From contig JAJZMC010000009.1 of assembly GCA_021803105.1 (NCBI GenBank), positions 62,001 through 126,000 of the forward strand: 64,000 nucleotides of DNA, written 5' to 3'. This DNA comes from a bacterium. Lineage in GTDB: Bacteria; Patescibacteriota; Saccharimonadia; Saccharimonadales; UBA4665. The translations under genes and the position numbers were made by a program. Of the stretch, positions 28,097-37,657 are shown piece by piece (position 1 is the stretch's first letter; every line of letters starts with the position of its first letter). The notes under the pieces are model-generated. The model was given only the letters and a program-made list of their open reading frames with translations. It did not search any database and had not been told where the DNA came from.

Positions 28097-29341
28097 CTAA
28101 TTTAATATCACTAGTATACTGTCTTTAAAGGCTTTACCTTTTTTAATAAGTAAAATATTTTTAATAAAATCCTCTTTAGTTAAATTTTCTCTATCAATCT
28201 TTTTAAAATTGATAGAAATAGCTCCAGCTTTAAGCAATTGTCTAGCTTCTGTTTTAGATAAACTAAGATTAGTCTGAACTAGTATATCCAAAATACTAGC
28301 ATTCAAACTAACTTTAATAGTTGGAATTGAGTCTTTAATATCATTAATGTCAGCATCACTAATCTCACCTAAATCAACCCTGTTAGTTAGTATATCGGAA
28401 ACCTTAACTGCTGAATCAGCCATTTTTTTACCGTGTACTAAAGTAGTTACTTCATAAGCCAACCTAGTTTGAGCTAATCTAAGTTCAGGTTTTTGAAGGT
28501 GAGAGAACATAATTTCCTCAACCTGGTTTTTTACTAAAAAAGTATAGGCTTTCAACAAATATTCAACCTCATCATCACTACTATTTATAAAGAACTGATA
28601 AAAAGCAGTTGGAGTTGTCTTTAAAGGATCTAACCATATAGCACCAGCCTCACTTTTACCAAATTTGACTCCGGTAGATTTATCAATAATAAGTGGTATA
28701 GTCATACCATGAACTTCTTTATCTTCTTTACGCTTAATAAGGTTTGCTCCGGATATAAAATTACCCCATTGATCAGAACCTCCAACTTGAAAATTAACCC
28801 CATACGTCTTATTTAAATACCAATAATCATACCCTTGTATTAAAGTATAACTAAATTCAGCATAACTAATACCAGAATTATCATCGCCAATTCTCTGTTT
28901 AATAAAATCTCTGGCTACTAAATCACTCAAATTAAAAAACTTACCAACTTCTCTTAAAAAATCAAGATAATTTATATCTTTAAACCAATCGTAGTTATTG
29001 ACAATAGTAATTTTCTCACCCTGGAAAATTTTGTTAATTTGTTTTGAGATATTTTCTAAATTAGATCTAATCTCATCGACTGATTTCAAATCCCGTTCTT
29101 CAAGTTTACCTGATGGATCACCAATCATCGTAGTTGCTCCACCAACTAAAATAAAAACTTGATATCCATTCTTTAAAAGTCTAAGTACGACTATTAAAGC
29201 AGCTAGATTACCAATGGTTAAACTATCAGCTGAACCATCAATCCCATGATAGACTTTGTGTGGTTTATTTAAGAAATTAACATCAGAAAAAGTATAATCC
29301 TTTATACTCCCTCTCCATATAAGTTCATCAGATAAAGTCAT
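28097..29341 (-). CDS. tyrS: Tyrosyl-tRNA synthetase
   Basis: Class I synthetase (414 aa) charging tRNA-Tyr. The order is the Rossmann catalytic domain, KFGKS loop (VKFGKSEAG), alpha domain and a C-terminal S4-like domain (TKTEARQLLKAGAISIN). Tyrosine-pocket blocks VGGATTMIGDPSGK and QGYDYWYL and QVGGSDQWGN are intact. The class I signature, usually HIGH, is TIGN at 42-45, preceded by GSADSL rather than PTADSL, so both residues that contact the ATP gamma-phosphate in the Bacillus enzyme (Thr40 and His45) are replaced by Ser and Thr. No second tyrS is seen here. AAGAG precedes the ATG. Confidence 0.96.
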   Translation of the reverse strand: MTLSDELIWRGSIKDYTFSDVNFLNKPHKVYHGIDGSADSLTIGNLAALIVVLRLLKNGYQVFILVGGATTMIGDPSGKLEERDLKSVDEIRSNLENISKQINKIFQGEKITIVNNYDWFKDINYLDFLREVGKFFNLSDLVARDFIKQRIGDDNSGISYAEFSYTLIQGYDYWYLNKTYGVNFQVGGSDQWGNFISGANLIKRKEDKEVHGMTIPLIIDKSTGVKFGKSEAGAIWLDPLKTTPTAFYQFFINSSDDEVEYLLKAYTFLVKNQVEEIMFSHLQKPELRLAQTRLAYEVTTLVHGKKMADSAVKVSDILTNRVDLGEISDADINDIKDSIPTIKVSLNASILDILVQTNLSLSKTEARQLLKAGAISINFKKIDRENLTKEDFIKNILLIKKGKAFKDSILVILN

Positions 29342-29422
29342 TTTAATCTCTTACAAATTACTTTGTTTAAATTTATGTCTTAAATTTTAACACAATTTTA
29401 CCGATAAATACTTAAACTTTGC

Positions 29423-29428
29423 TATAAT
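29423..29428 (+). promoter_or_regulatory. -10 box of the PBP gene
   Basis: A perfect TATAAT, 46 bases before the ATG at 29475. The -35 is weak. An AAGG Shine-Dalgarno lies just before the start, so this gene has a conventional leader. Confidence 0.55.
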
Positions 29429-29474
29429 ATTATTAATTCTTTTGATTTATAGGGGATAATGAAATTTATAAGGC

Positions 29475-32400
29475 ATGAAGTACTCTAAAAAACGTCGTAC
29501 AAGAAACCGAAACACTATTACTACTCGCAGTGGTAAATCAATAGTCATAAATAAAACTTTATCCGACCGTAAAAAAAGCACTAAAGCAATACGAGCAGCC
29601 GAAAAAGCAACTTATTTAGCTAGTTTACCTAAAAATCCTTGGCTGAGAATACTTTATAGATTACACCCAAAACATCTAATAGATTATTGGTTTAGTAAAA
29701 ATGGTGTAATTATGGCTCTTAAACTGTTTGGGATAGCTGTAGTAATTGGTTTTTTCTTGACGATTGGATTATTTGCATATTTTAGAAAAGATTTACCACA
29801 ACTAAAGAATATATCAGGCGATAACATCGGTGGCAGTGTTACTTATTATGACAGTACTGGAAAAACTATTTTGTGGCAAGATTACTCCGCTGTTAAACGT
29901 ATTCCTGTCCAATCAAATCAAATTTCAAAATATATGAAAGAAGCCACAGTAGCAATTGAAGATAAAAATTTTTATCATGAAGGAGCTTTTTCAATTAGAG
30001 GTATTATAAGGGCTGCAATTAATGACGCCTTGGGTCGTCCCTTACAAGGTGGTTCAACTATTACTCAACAACTTGTAAAATTAAATGAAAACTGGACTAA
30101 TAACAGAACAATTACTCGTAAAATTAAAGAACTAATTCTGGCAGTTGAAGTTGGCAATCAATATACAAAAAGTGAAATCTTGACTGGATATCTTAATATA
30201 GCTCCATACGGCAGTGTCGATTATGGAGTTCAAGCAGCAGCAGAAGATTACTTTCACACAACAGCTGCTAACTTAACATTGCCACAAGCCGCAATGTTAG
30301 CGGCAATACCACAAGCCCCTACCTATTATTCTCCATATTCGGACAGTAAGTGGAACCAAGCTGTTACTGGAAATTACTTTAGTGCTTCAGCTTTACTTGG
30401 AAGACAACATTACATTCTTCAACAAATGGTAACTCAAAAATATATCTCACAAAATCAAGCTTCAGCAGCTGAAAAAGTCAACATACTAGGTGAAGTATAT
30501 CCAGAACAAGGTCTTTATCAAAATATTAAAGCCCCATATTTTGTTCTAGCTGCTAAACAACAATTAATCCATCAATTTGGTAATGCTGTTTATAATAGAG
30601 GCGGACTTAAAGTTATCACAACTCTTAATATGGCTATGCAAAACCACGCTCAGCAACTTGTTGCTTCTAATTTTTCTAGCATCCAAAAACTAACTAATGG
30701 TCGAGCTGACGAAGAAGCTACTGTTACCGAAAATGTTCACAATGGATGGATTGTTGATTTAGTTGGTGGAGTTAATTTTAATAATCCCGTCGATGGTCAA
30801 ATTAATTATGCTGCATCCGTTTTAATACCACCTGGATCTAGTTTTAAACCTTATGATTATGCCACCTTTATTAATGATAATAATAATGTCGGAGCTGGAT
30901 CTGTATTATACGATCAAGAAGGACCACTACCAGGTTATCCATGTACAAACCATGCACTACCACAAAATGGTGGAAATTGTTTAATGGATTATGATTTTAA
31001 ACAACCTGGCCCAATAACTCTACGCTATGCTATCGGTGGATCCCGTAATATACCAGCTGTCAAAACAATGCTAGAGGCAGTTCCTAACGATACCTCACCT
31101 GGTCATGTCAATTCTATAAATAAAGTAATCTCAACCGCTAGCGCACTAATGGACAACACCACAGCGCAATCACTACATCAAAATACATACAATTGTTATA
31201 AACAAGGTACTAATATGATGACAGCTACATATGCTGACACTACACAATGCTATTCATCATCAGCTATTGGTGATGGTGCTTTTTTATATCTAGATGATCA
31301 TGTTAATGGTCTAGCTAGTCTAGCTAGACTTGGTAATGCAATACCACGAACTTTTATTGTTCGTATTACCGATTCTGCTAATAAAGTAATCTATCAATGG
31401 AGACAACCTAAAGGTACTCAAGTAGTTAGACCAGATGCAGCTTATATAGTAGATTCTATGCTAAGTGATCCAAATGCTAGTTACTTACCAGGCAGCTGTA
31501 GCGCCACTAATTGTACTCCTCTCTCTTCATATGGTTATAAATTTCAACGATATAATGGTTGGGATTTTGCAATTAAAACCGGTACTACTAATAATGGTTA
31601 TGATGGACTAATGACTAGCTGGTCAACCAAATATGCAACGGTTAGCTGGGTAGGAAATCATACAAGAAATGTTAATATATGTACCGTTCAACAATGTACT
31701 ATGGAGTATCTAACCGAACCTTTAACTAGAGGAATGATGGAATTCGCCCATCAAGGATTAAAACCAGTCAATTGGGTACAGCCATCAGATATTAAAGTTC
31801 TACCAGCGTTTTCATTCCACCCAAGTGGTTTTTATTATGGATGGAAATATCCTAGCCCAAGTACTGACTTATATCCATCTTGGTATGTTGGTAACGCTGG
31901 AAAGCAAACTTCGTCACTAAAAATTGATAAAGTATCAGGTTTACTTGCAACTTCTTGTACCCCTTCTGACGCAATCATACAACAAAATAATACAAACACG
32001 TCAACTTGGAATGTTGATATATTTGTTAATCACGGACAACCAAATATCAATACATCAAGTACTATTAATTCAACTGGTGACTCTAAGTATGATAATGTTC
32101 ATAATTGTAATGATAAAAAACCAAGTATAATACTTTCTGCTCCAAAAACCTGTGAAACATCCTGTACAATTAATACTACAGTAACTCAAGGAACTCATTT
32201 ACTAACTGATCCTAATTACCCACAATTCCCTGGAACAGTCACGTATGCATTAAACGGTCAAACAATTTATACTTATCAAATTCCAGTAAATTCACCTGCT
32301 ACTATTAGTGTTCCATTCACTTATACACCAACAAGTTCAGGGACTGGTACAATTACAGCAACTGTTACAGATAGTGTCCTTTATCAAGCAACTACATCAG

Positions 32401-32663
32401 CTCAAATGTCTTATGGAACACCTCTCAATATGCTGTCAGCTAAACTAAATCCTATAACAACTACTAATAGTACACCAAACTATACTTTTACATGGCAAGG
32501 TGGCATTGGACCTTACAGCATATATGATTCAACTAATCCTAATACTCCAGTTTGTAGTTCTTCTAGCTTTGAATGTAATTCATCGTCAGTTATTATTCCA
32601 ACTGACACATTCTACGTTCAGGATAGTACTGGAACAAAATCAGCATCAATACCAATCAATTAA
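29475..32663 (+). CDS. Class A penicillin-binding protein
   Basis: A bifunctional peptidoglycan synthase (1062 aa): polymerises glycan strands and cross-links peptides outside the membrane. A basic cytoplasmic tail is followed by one membrane segment (about 77-100). The GT51 transglycosylase has AIEDKNFYHEGAF, GGSTITQQLVK and KIKELILAVEVG. The transpeptidase has SSFK (about 454-457), SRN (about 522-524) and KTGTT (about 701-705), all intact. The C-terminal 250 residues are Thr/Ser-rich and Ig-like, with paired cysteines (SCSATNC, ICTVQQC, TCETSC), suggesting disulfides. Its 3' end overlaps convergent radA by 4 nt. Confidence 0.95.
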   Translation: MKYSKKRRTRNRNTITTRSGKSIVINKTLSDRKKSTKAIRAAEKATYLASLPKNPWLRILYRLHPKHLIDYWFSKNGVIMALKLFGIAVVIGFFLTIGLFAYFRKDLPQLKNISGDNIGGSVTYYDSTGKTILWQDYSAVKRIPVQSNQISKYMKEATVAIEDKNFYHEGAFSIRGIIRAAINDALGRPLQGGSTITQQLVKLNENWTNNRTITRKIKELILAVEVGNQYTKSEILTGYLNIAPYGSVDYGVQAAAEDYFHTTAANLTLPQAAMLAAIPQAPTYYSPYSDSKWNQAVTGNYFSASALLGRQHYILQQMVTQKYISQNQASAAEKVNILGEVYPEQGLYQNIKAPYFVLAAKQQLIHQFGNAVYNRGGLKVITTLNMAMQNHAQQLVASNFSSIQKLTNGRADEEATVTENVHNGWIVDLVGGVNFNNPVDGQINYAASVLIPPGSSFKPYDYATFINDNNNVGAGSVLYDQEGPLPGYPCTNHALPQNGGNCLMDYDFKQPGPITLRYAIGGSRNIPAVKTMLEAVPNDTSPGHVNSINKVISTASALMDNTTAQSLHQNTYNCYKQGTNMMTATYADTTQCYSSSAIGDGAFLYLDDHVNGLASLARLGNAIPRTFIVRITDSANKVIYQWRQPKGTQVVRPDAAYIVDSMLSDPNASYLPGSCSATNCTPLSSYGYKFQRYNGWDFAIKTGTTNNGYDGLMTSWSTKYATVSWVGNHTRNVNICTVQQCTMEYLTEPLTRGMMEFAHQGLKPVNWVQPSDIKVLPAFSFHPSGFYYGWKYPSPSTDLYPSWYVGNAGKQTSSLKIDKVSGLLATSCTPSDAIIQQNNTNTSTWNVDIFVNHGQPNINTSSTINSTGDSKYDNVHNCNDKKPSIILSAPKTCETSCTINTTVTQGTHLLTDPNYPQFPGTVTYALNGQTIYTYQIPVNSPATISVPFTYTPTSSGTGTITATVTDSVLYQATTSAQMSYGTPLNMLSAKLNPITTTNSTPNYTFTWQGGIGPYSIYDSTNPNTPVCSSSSFECNSSSVIIPTDTFYVQDSTGTKSASIPIN

Positions 32664-34003
32664 AGAAACTTTTTTATAGCCATAATAAGACTGTTAACAG
32701 TTTGAAGATTTCTTAATGACTTTCCCTTAATTAGAGGTCCGATAGCTCCATCAAAACCAAGCAGGTTGGCCTCCTTAAGACGTCTATCAATAAATGGAAC
32801 ATGCCTTATTTCACCAGATAAACCAACTTCACCAAAAACAACTAAATTAGCTTTTAAAGGATGCATTAAAAGAGCTGAAGCTATAGCCAATGACACGGCT
32901 AAATCTGCTGATGGTTCAGATAAAGAAATACCACCAACTACATTAATATAAACATCTTTATCATTTAATTTTAATTTTGTTCTTTGTTCAAGTACTGCAA
33001 TTAACAAGTTCATCCTATTAATATCGAAACCACTAGCTGTTCTTTTTGGATAACCAAAATTAGTTGATGACACTAAAGCCTGTACTTCCACTAAAATTGG
33101 CCTTGAACCCTCCATTGTAGCAGTAACTATGGATCCATCGGTATTAAATCTTTCTTCTAATAAAATTGCTGATGGATTTTTAATTATTTTAAACCCAACT
33201 TCATTCATTTCAAAAATTGCAACTTCATTAGTAGAACCAAATCTATTTTTGACAGCTTTTAAAAGCTTAAATCCACCGAATCGATCTCCTTCTAGTTGCA
33301 AAACTACATCCACCATGTGTTCTAATAATTTAGGACCAGCAATATTACCCTCTTTAGTGACATGTCCAACCAGCAAAACGGCTGTATTGGTTTTTTTTGC
33401 TGCCTTAATAATTGCTTGAGTTGAGCCAGATATTTGACTAACACTACCCGCCACTGAAGTTAATAAACTAGAACTAATGGTTTGAACTGAATCAATAATA
33501 ATAAGTTTATATTTACTTGTTAAAATACTAGCGATAATATCATCAGTCGAATAACTTGTTACAATCTCTAAATCTACTTCATTAAAACCTAATCTTTTAG
33601 CTCTTTGACTAACTTGAGATACTGATTCTTCACCTGAAACATAAATAACAGAATTGTAAGTTGCAACAAATGTAGCTAATTGAAGTAATAAAGTACTTTT
33701 ACCGATCCCTGGTTGTCCAGTAATTAAACTAACACTACCAGCTACTAAACCACCACCCAATAATTGATTTATCTCGGGAAAACCTACATCATATCTTATT
33801 AAGATATTATTATCTTTAGTAAATAATTTCTCACCTTTTAACGGCACACCGACTTTCATAGAATCAAACATACTACCCGTATCCAACAATACCTGTTCTT
33901 CTAATGTATTCCATTCTAAGCAGCTAGGACAACGACCTGACCATTCGCTAAACTCTACAAAACAATTTTGACAAATAAACGTCGACTTATTTTTTTTCAC
34001 CAT
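32660..34003 (-). CDS. radA: DNA repair protein RadA
   Basis: RadA (447 aa) is a RecA-like ATPase promoting branch migration in homologous recombination. An N-terminal C4 zinc finger (CQNCF and CPSCLEWN, residues 10-31) is intact, followed by Walker A GQPGIGKST (about 94-102), the RadA-specific KNRFGS motif (about 250-255) and a C-terminal Lon-protease-like domain. A TATAAT box ends nine bases before the ATG and no Shine-Dalgarno is visible. It is the third gene downstream of clpC but can be transcribed from this own promoter. Confidence 0.96.
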   Translation of the reverse strand: MVKKNKSTFICQNCFVEFSEWSGRCPSCLEWNTLEEQVLLDTGSMFDSMKVGVPLKGEKLFTKDNNILIRYDVGFPEINQLLGGGLVAGSVSLITGQPGIGKSTLLLQLATFVATYNSVIYVSGEESVSQVSQRAKRLGFNEVDLEIVTSYSTDDIIASILTSKYKLIIIDSVQTISSSLLTSVAGSVSQISGSTQAIIKAAKKTNTAVLLVGHVTKEGNIAGPKLLEHMVDVVLQLEGDRFGGFKLLKAVKNRFGSTNEVAIFEMNEVGFKIIKNPSAILLEERFNTDGSIVTATMEGSRPILVEVQALVSSTNFGYPKRTASGFDINRMNLLIAVLEQRTKLKLNDKDVYINVVGGISLSEPSADLAVSLAIASALLMHPLKANLVVFGEVGLSGEIRHVPFIDRRLKEANLLGFDGAIGPLIKGKSLRNLQTVNSLIMAIKKFL

Positions 34004-34012
34004 TATTAGTCT

Positions 34013-34018
34013 ATTATA
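34013..34018 (-). promoter_or_regulatory. -10 box of radA
   Basis: A perfect TATAAT nine bases before the radA ATG; with no Shine-Dalgarno this predicts a leaderless mRNA. The -35 region falls at the end of the upstream gene and is weak. Confidence 0.55.
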
Positions 34019-34026
34019 AACTAAAA

Positions 34027-35025
34027 CTAATTTACCACTTGATAATTACCAGTAATTTGCTTCTCTAAACCGTCAAGTTGATTTGCAACTTTATTTCTCA
34101 CTATTACTATCTGATTATACTGATTAATCAAACTTTGTAACTGACGTATTTGGTTATTAATAACATAAACTTGCTGATTATATCCGGGAACTTGCTTATT
34201 ATAACTATACGAATTAGTAGTTTGCATATGTTGTAAATTAATATAAAGCTTATTTAAATTGTACTTTTCGGGAGTCACAGTATTTTCTAATTTAGTAATT
34301 TGACTATTTAATGTTTTTAATTGGTTATCGTAATTAGTAATCAGAGTTTGACGGGAACTTAAAACGCCTTGATATCTTTCATCAAAAGATACAACTACCT
34401 GACGATTAGTAAAAAACTGCTTATAATAAGCGTTAAGATCTGCCGGCAATACTGGACATTCAGTACCAAACGTAGAATTCATTTCATTAAATACGGCCCC
34501 AGGCTCAGTTTTTTTATATAAAGCTATCTCTTGTTTAATTCTTGGATTAGTAAGACCGTGTAGATAATAATTCTCAAGCATAACGTCTAAGTTATTTCTA
34601 GCTGATGTACTTAAACGACTATATATACCATGCAACATTTCATGAGCTGCAGTTACTTGTTCAAGACCATATAGCTTAGGATCTGTGACGGATAAAAGAT
34701 ATATCCCTCCTTCATTCCCGTGATAACATCCCAAGACCGCCATTTGTTTAACATCAACATTAGGACACTGTTTAGCAAATAAAGATTGACTCAATAATTG
34801 CGGGTTATTAATATAAAATATCGTCCTCGCATAATTAGTCATAGTATCTAACGAAGCAAGTCGTGAAATCTGAGTACTAGGACGATAATTTAATAATTTA
34901 ATGTCATCATAAAGTGTGAACCGTTCCAAAAATAAAATAAATAAAATACTTCCTGCCATTAATAAAACTACTAAAAGACCCACTACTGATTCCAGTTTAA
35001 AAGATAGTATTTTATTATTTTTCAT
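34027..35025 (-). CDS. Membrane-anchored HExxH protein, putative metalloprotease
   Basis: A 332-residue protein with one N-terminal membrane segment (about 12-34) and an extracytoplasmic remainder. TAAHEMLHGIYSRL carries the zincin motif HEMLH at 128-132. FNEMNSTFGTE about 50 residues later could supply a third, glutamate ligand. Cysteines at about 87, 100 and 191 may form a disulfide. The C-terminal 110 residues are a long Asn/Gln-rich coiled coil (about 215-325). It follows clpC by only 7 bp on the same strand and is probably co-transcribed with it, which hints at envelope protein quality control. The zincin call rests on the motif; no family is recognised. Confidence 0.65.
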   Translation of the reverse strand: MKNNKILSFKLESVVGLLVVLLMAGSILFILFLERFTLYDDIKLLNYRPSTQISRLASLDTMTNYARTIFYINNPQLLSQSLFAKQCPNVDVKQMAVLGCYHGNEGGIYLLSVTDPKLYGLEQVTAAHEMLHGIYSRLSTSARNNLDVMLENYYLHGLTNPRIKQEIALYKKTEPGAVFNEMNSTFGTECPVLPADLNAYYKQFFTNRQVVVSFDERYQGVLSSRQTLITNYDNQLKTLNSQITKLENTVTPEKYNLNKLYINLQHMQTTNSYSYNKQVPGYNQQVYVINNQIRQLQSLINQYNQIVIVRNKVANQLDGLEKQITGNYQVVN

Positions 35026-35032
35026 TAAAAAT

Positions 35033-37537
35033 TTAAGCTAAAATTTTATTATCACTTTCAGAATATATTGAATAGCTAAGATCAGATGATTTAGTTGATA
35101 CTATGATGATATCTCCTTTAGAAAATTTATTACTTAACAAACTTTTTGAAATATAATCTTCAATAGTATCTTGAATTAAACGTCGTAAAGGTCTAACGCC
35201 ATTTTTTACATCATATCCATTATTAAGCAAATATTTAACAGCTGAGTTAGTTAGCTGAATTGATAGGCCATGTTTAATTAATCTAATTTTTAAATCATCA
35301 ATTTGTAAATTAATAATTTTTTGTACATCAATCCTAGTTAATGCTCTAAATACGACTATTTTATCGACTCGATTTATCATTTCTGGACGCAATAGCTTTC
35401 TAAGCTCGACTAAAACATTTTCTTTATTAGCCTGGTGGATATCATCTAAATCTTTTAGTTCTGATTGGTTCGATACTCCAAAACCAAAGGTTGCTTCTTT
35501 TTGTAGTTTATCAGCTCCAAGATTACTGGTCATTATAATAATAGTATTTGTAAAATCAATCTTTTTACCTTTTGCATCCGTTAAATAACCATCTTCTAAA
35601 ATCTGTAACATCATATTGAAGACATCCGGATGCGCCTTCTCAATTTCATCAAACAACACTAAACTATATGGCTGTCTTCTTATTTTATCCGTCAACTGTC
35701 CACCCTGATCATAACCAACGTAACCAGCTGGAGCTCCAACCAAACGAGAGACAGTATGATGTTCACCGAACTCACTCATATCAATTTTAATTAAAGCAGA
35801 TTCAGTACCATAAAATTCACGAGCTAAAACTCTACCTAATTCAGTTTTACCAACCCCAGTTGGACCCAAAAAGATAAATGATCCGATTGGTCTTTTTTCA
35901 CTAGATATACCTGAACGATTACGTCTAATAGCCTGAGCTACTGCTTCAGTAGCTTCGTTTTGACCAATAATGTGTCTGCCTAATACTTTTTCTAGAGATA
36001 ATAAATAATTTGCTTCAGAACTAATTACTTTTTTGAGAGGTATACCCGTCATACGAGATATTACATCCGATAAATCTTCACTACTTAAAACTAATCTTTT
36101 TTTATTTTCAGAATTTTTTAATAATTTAGTTAACTCCTCATTAATCTGAGACGCTTTTGTTTTATACCTTGCAGCTCTTTCATAATCTTCAGAATCAACT
36201 GAATCTTCAATTCTATTAGTCAGCAACCTTAATTCTTTTTGTAAGCTCCTAACCTTTGGACTAGATGTTAACTTACTAATCCTCAAGTGAGCTGAAGCTT
36301 CATCAATTAAATCAATCGCTTTATCTGGCATATATCTATCATGAATATACCGTTTAGCTAACCCGACAGCATCTTCTAGAATAACATCATTAATTACTAC
36401 ATTATGAAACGCTTCATAATGTTTCTTAAGACCCTTTAAAATTGCTAATGTTTCTTGATCAGATGTCTCCGGTACTTGAATTGGCTGTAACCGACGCTCC
36501 AAAGCAGCATCTTTCTCAATATATTTAGTATATTCAGTCGTAGTTGTAGCACCAATTAACCTTATAACTCCTCTAGCCAAAGCAGGTTTTAAAATATTTC
36601 CAGCATCCATAGCTCCTTCAGCTGCACCTGCTCCTATAATTAAATGAAGCTCATCAACAAATAAAATAGTCTTTTTATCTTTTTCTAATTCAGCCATTAC
36701 TTTTTTCAATCGATCTTCAAATTCACCACGATATTTAGTACCAGCAATCATACCTGCTAGATCTAACATAATAATACGTCGATCCAATAAACTATCAGGC
36801 ACCTCCTCACTCACAATTCTCTGGGCTAACCCTTCAACGATGGCGGTTTTTCCAACACCCGGTTCACCAATTAAGACAGGGTTATTTTTAGTACGACGAT
36901 TTAGTATTGTTATTAAGCGATGAATCTGACTATCACGACCTACAACCGGATCTAATTTTTTTTGTTTAGCTAAAAGTGTTAAGTCAGTACCAAATGATTC
37001 TAATATTGTTTTTTTTAAATTCTTTTGAATCTTTCTAGCATCAAAATTTCCTGAATGAACTTGGTCATATTGTTGTCTATTAAGAAAATCGGTTAACTCA
37101 TTAACTACTGTTTCGACATCAATATTCATACTCCGTAACAATGTAGAAGCTCTAGAATTTTTCTGATTTAAAATACTAAAAATTATATGTTCAGTACCAC
37201 AATATTCCTGATTATAATCTTGCGCCAAATCATATGCCATTCTAAGCGTTAATTTAGCAGTCTCGCTTAAACCCTTTATGGAGCCATTCATTAGAATAGT
37301 TTTTGGTGTTAAATTTAAGGCCATTTTAGCGCGTTCAAGATTAATTCCGACTCTTTCTAAAACCTTCGCTCCCATACTACTATTTTGAGCTAAAACACCC
37401 AATAAAAGGTGTTCTGTGCCAACATAAGCACTACCAACACTACGAGCAATTACTTCAGCATGTTTTAAACTTGCTAATGCATTATTAGTTAAATGATTTA
37501 AAAACTCTTTAAAATCTTGATCACTATTTGGAAACAT
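35033..37537 (-). CDS. clpC: Clp protease ATPase ClpC
   Basis: A two-ring AAA+ unfoldase of 834 aa that feeds ClpP. In order: two N-terminal Clp repeats (about 5-145), NBD1 with Walker A GEPGVGKT (about 222-229) and Walker B ILFVDE, a short middle domain with a UVR-like helix ([17 protein letters not shown]), and NBD2 with GPTGVGKTE and [10 protein letters not shown]. The short middle domain and UVR motif place it with ClpC rather than ClpB, and an FGFG loop (ATFGFGVSN) fits the ClpP docking tripeptide. Expression is predicted from a CIRCE-overlapped promoter like that of clpP. No CtsR or McsB homolog is near. Confidence 0.94.
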   Translation of the reverse strand: MFPNSDQDFKEFLNHLTNNALASLKHAEVIARSVGSAYVGTEHLLLGVLAQNSSMGAKVLERVGINLERAKMALNLTPKTILMNGSIKGLSETAKLTLRMAYDLAQDYNQEYCGTEHIIFSILNQKNSRASTLLRSMNIDVETVVNELTDFLNRQQYDQVHSGNFDARKIQKNLKKTILESFGTDLTLLAKQKKLDPVVGRDSQIHRLITILNRRTKNNPVLIGEPGVGKTAIVEGLAQRIVSEEVPDSLLDRRIIMLDLAGMIAGTKYRGEFEDRLKKVMAELEKDKKTILFVDELHLIIGAGAAEGAMDAGNILKPALARGVIRLIGATTTTEYTKYIEKDAALERRLQPIQVPETSDQETLAILKGLKKHYEAFHNVVINDVILEDAVGLAKRYIHDRYMPDKAIDLIDEASAHLRISKLTSSPKVRSLQKELRLLTNRIEDSVDSEDYERAARYKTKASQINEELTKLLKNSENKKRLVLSSEDLSDVISRMTGIPLKKVISSEANYLLSLEKVLGRHIIGQNEATEAVAQAIRRNRSGISSEKRPIGSFIFLGPTGVGKTELGRVLAREFYGTESALIKIDMSEFGEHHTVSRLVGAPAGYVGYDQGGQLTDKIRRQPYSLVLFDEIEKAHPDVFNMMLQILEDGYLTDAKGKKIDFTNTIIIMTSNLGADKLQKEATFGFGVSNQSELKDLDDIHQANKENVLVELRKLLRPEMINRVDKIVVFRALTRIDVQKIINLQIDDLKIRLIKHGLSIQLTNSAVKYLLNNGYDVKNGVRPLRRLIQDTIEDYISKSLLSNKFSKGDIIIVSTKSSDLSYSIYSESDNKILA

Positions 37538-37602
37538 TTATATTTAAACTTTCATTTAACGACAATTTAATGTCTTATTATTATATTTCAAATACTAATT
37601 TT

Positions 37603-37631
37603 ATAATAAATAATTAGCACTCAATAGTCAA
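37603..37631 (-). promoter_or_regulatory. Promoter of clpC
   Basis: TTGACT (37631-37626), 17 bp, TATTAT (37608-37603) on the minus strand. The -35 falls in the CIRCE spacer, exactly as at clpP. The predicted leader is about 60 nt. Confidence 0.75.
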
Positions 37632-37640
37632 GAGTGCTAA
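37614..37640 (-). promoter_or_regulatory. CIRCE operator of clpC (HrcA site)
   Basis: TTAGCACTC, nine bases, GAGTGCTAA: identical to the classical CIRCE consensus. It overlaps the -35 and spacer of the clpC promoter. Confidence 0.95.
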
Positions 37641-37657
37641 TTTTTATTATCCAAAAT

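Noticed and set aside
31924-32130. Open frame overlapping the PBP C-terminal tail on the same strand
   Set aside because: Out-of-frame shadow of a low-complexity Thr/Ser coding stretch.
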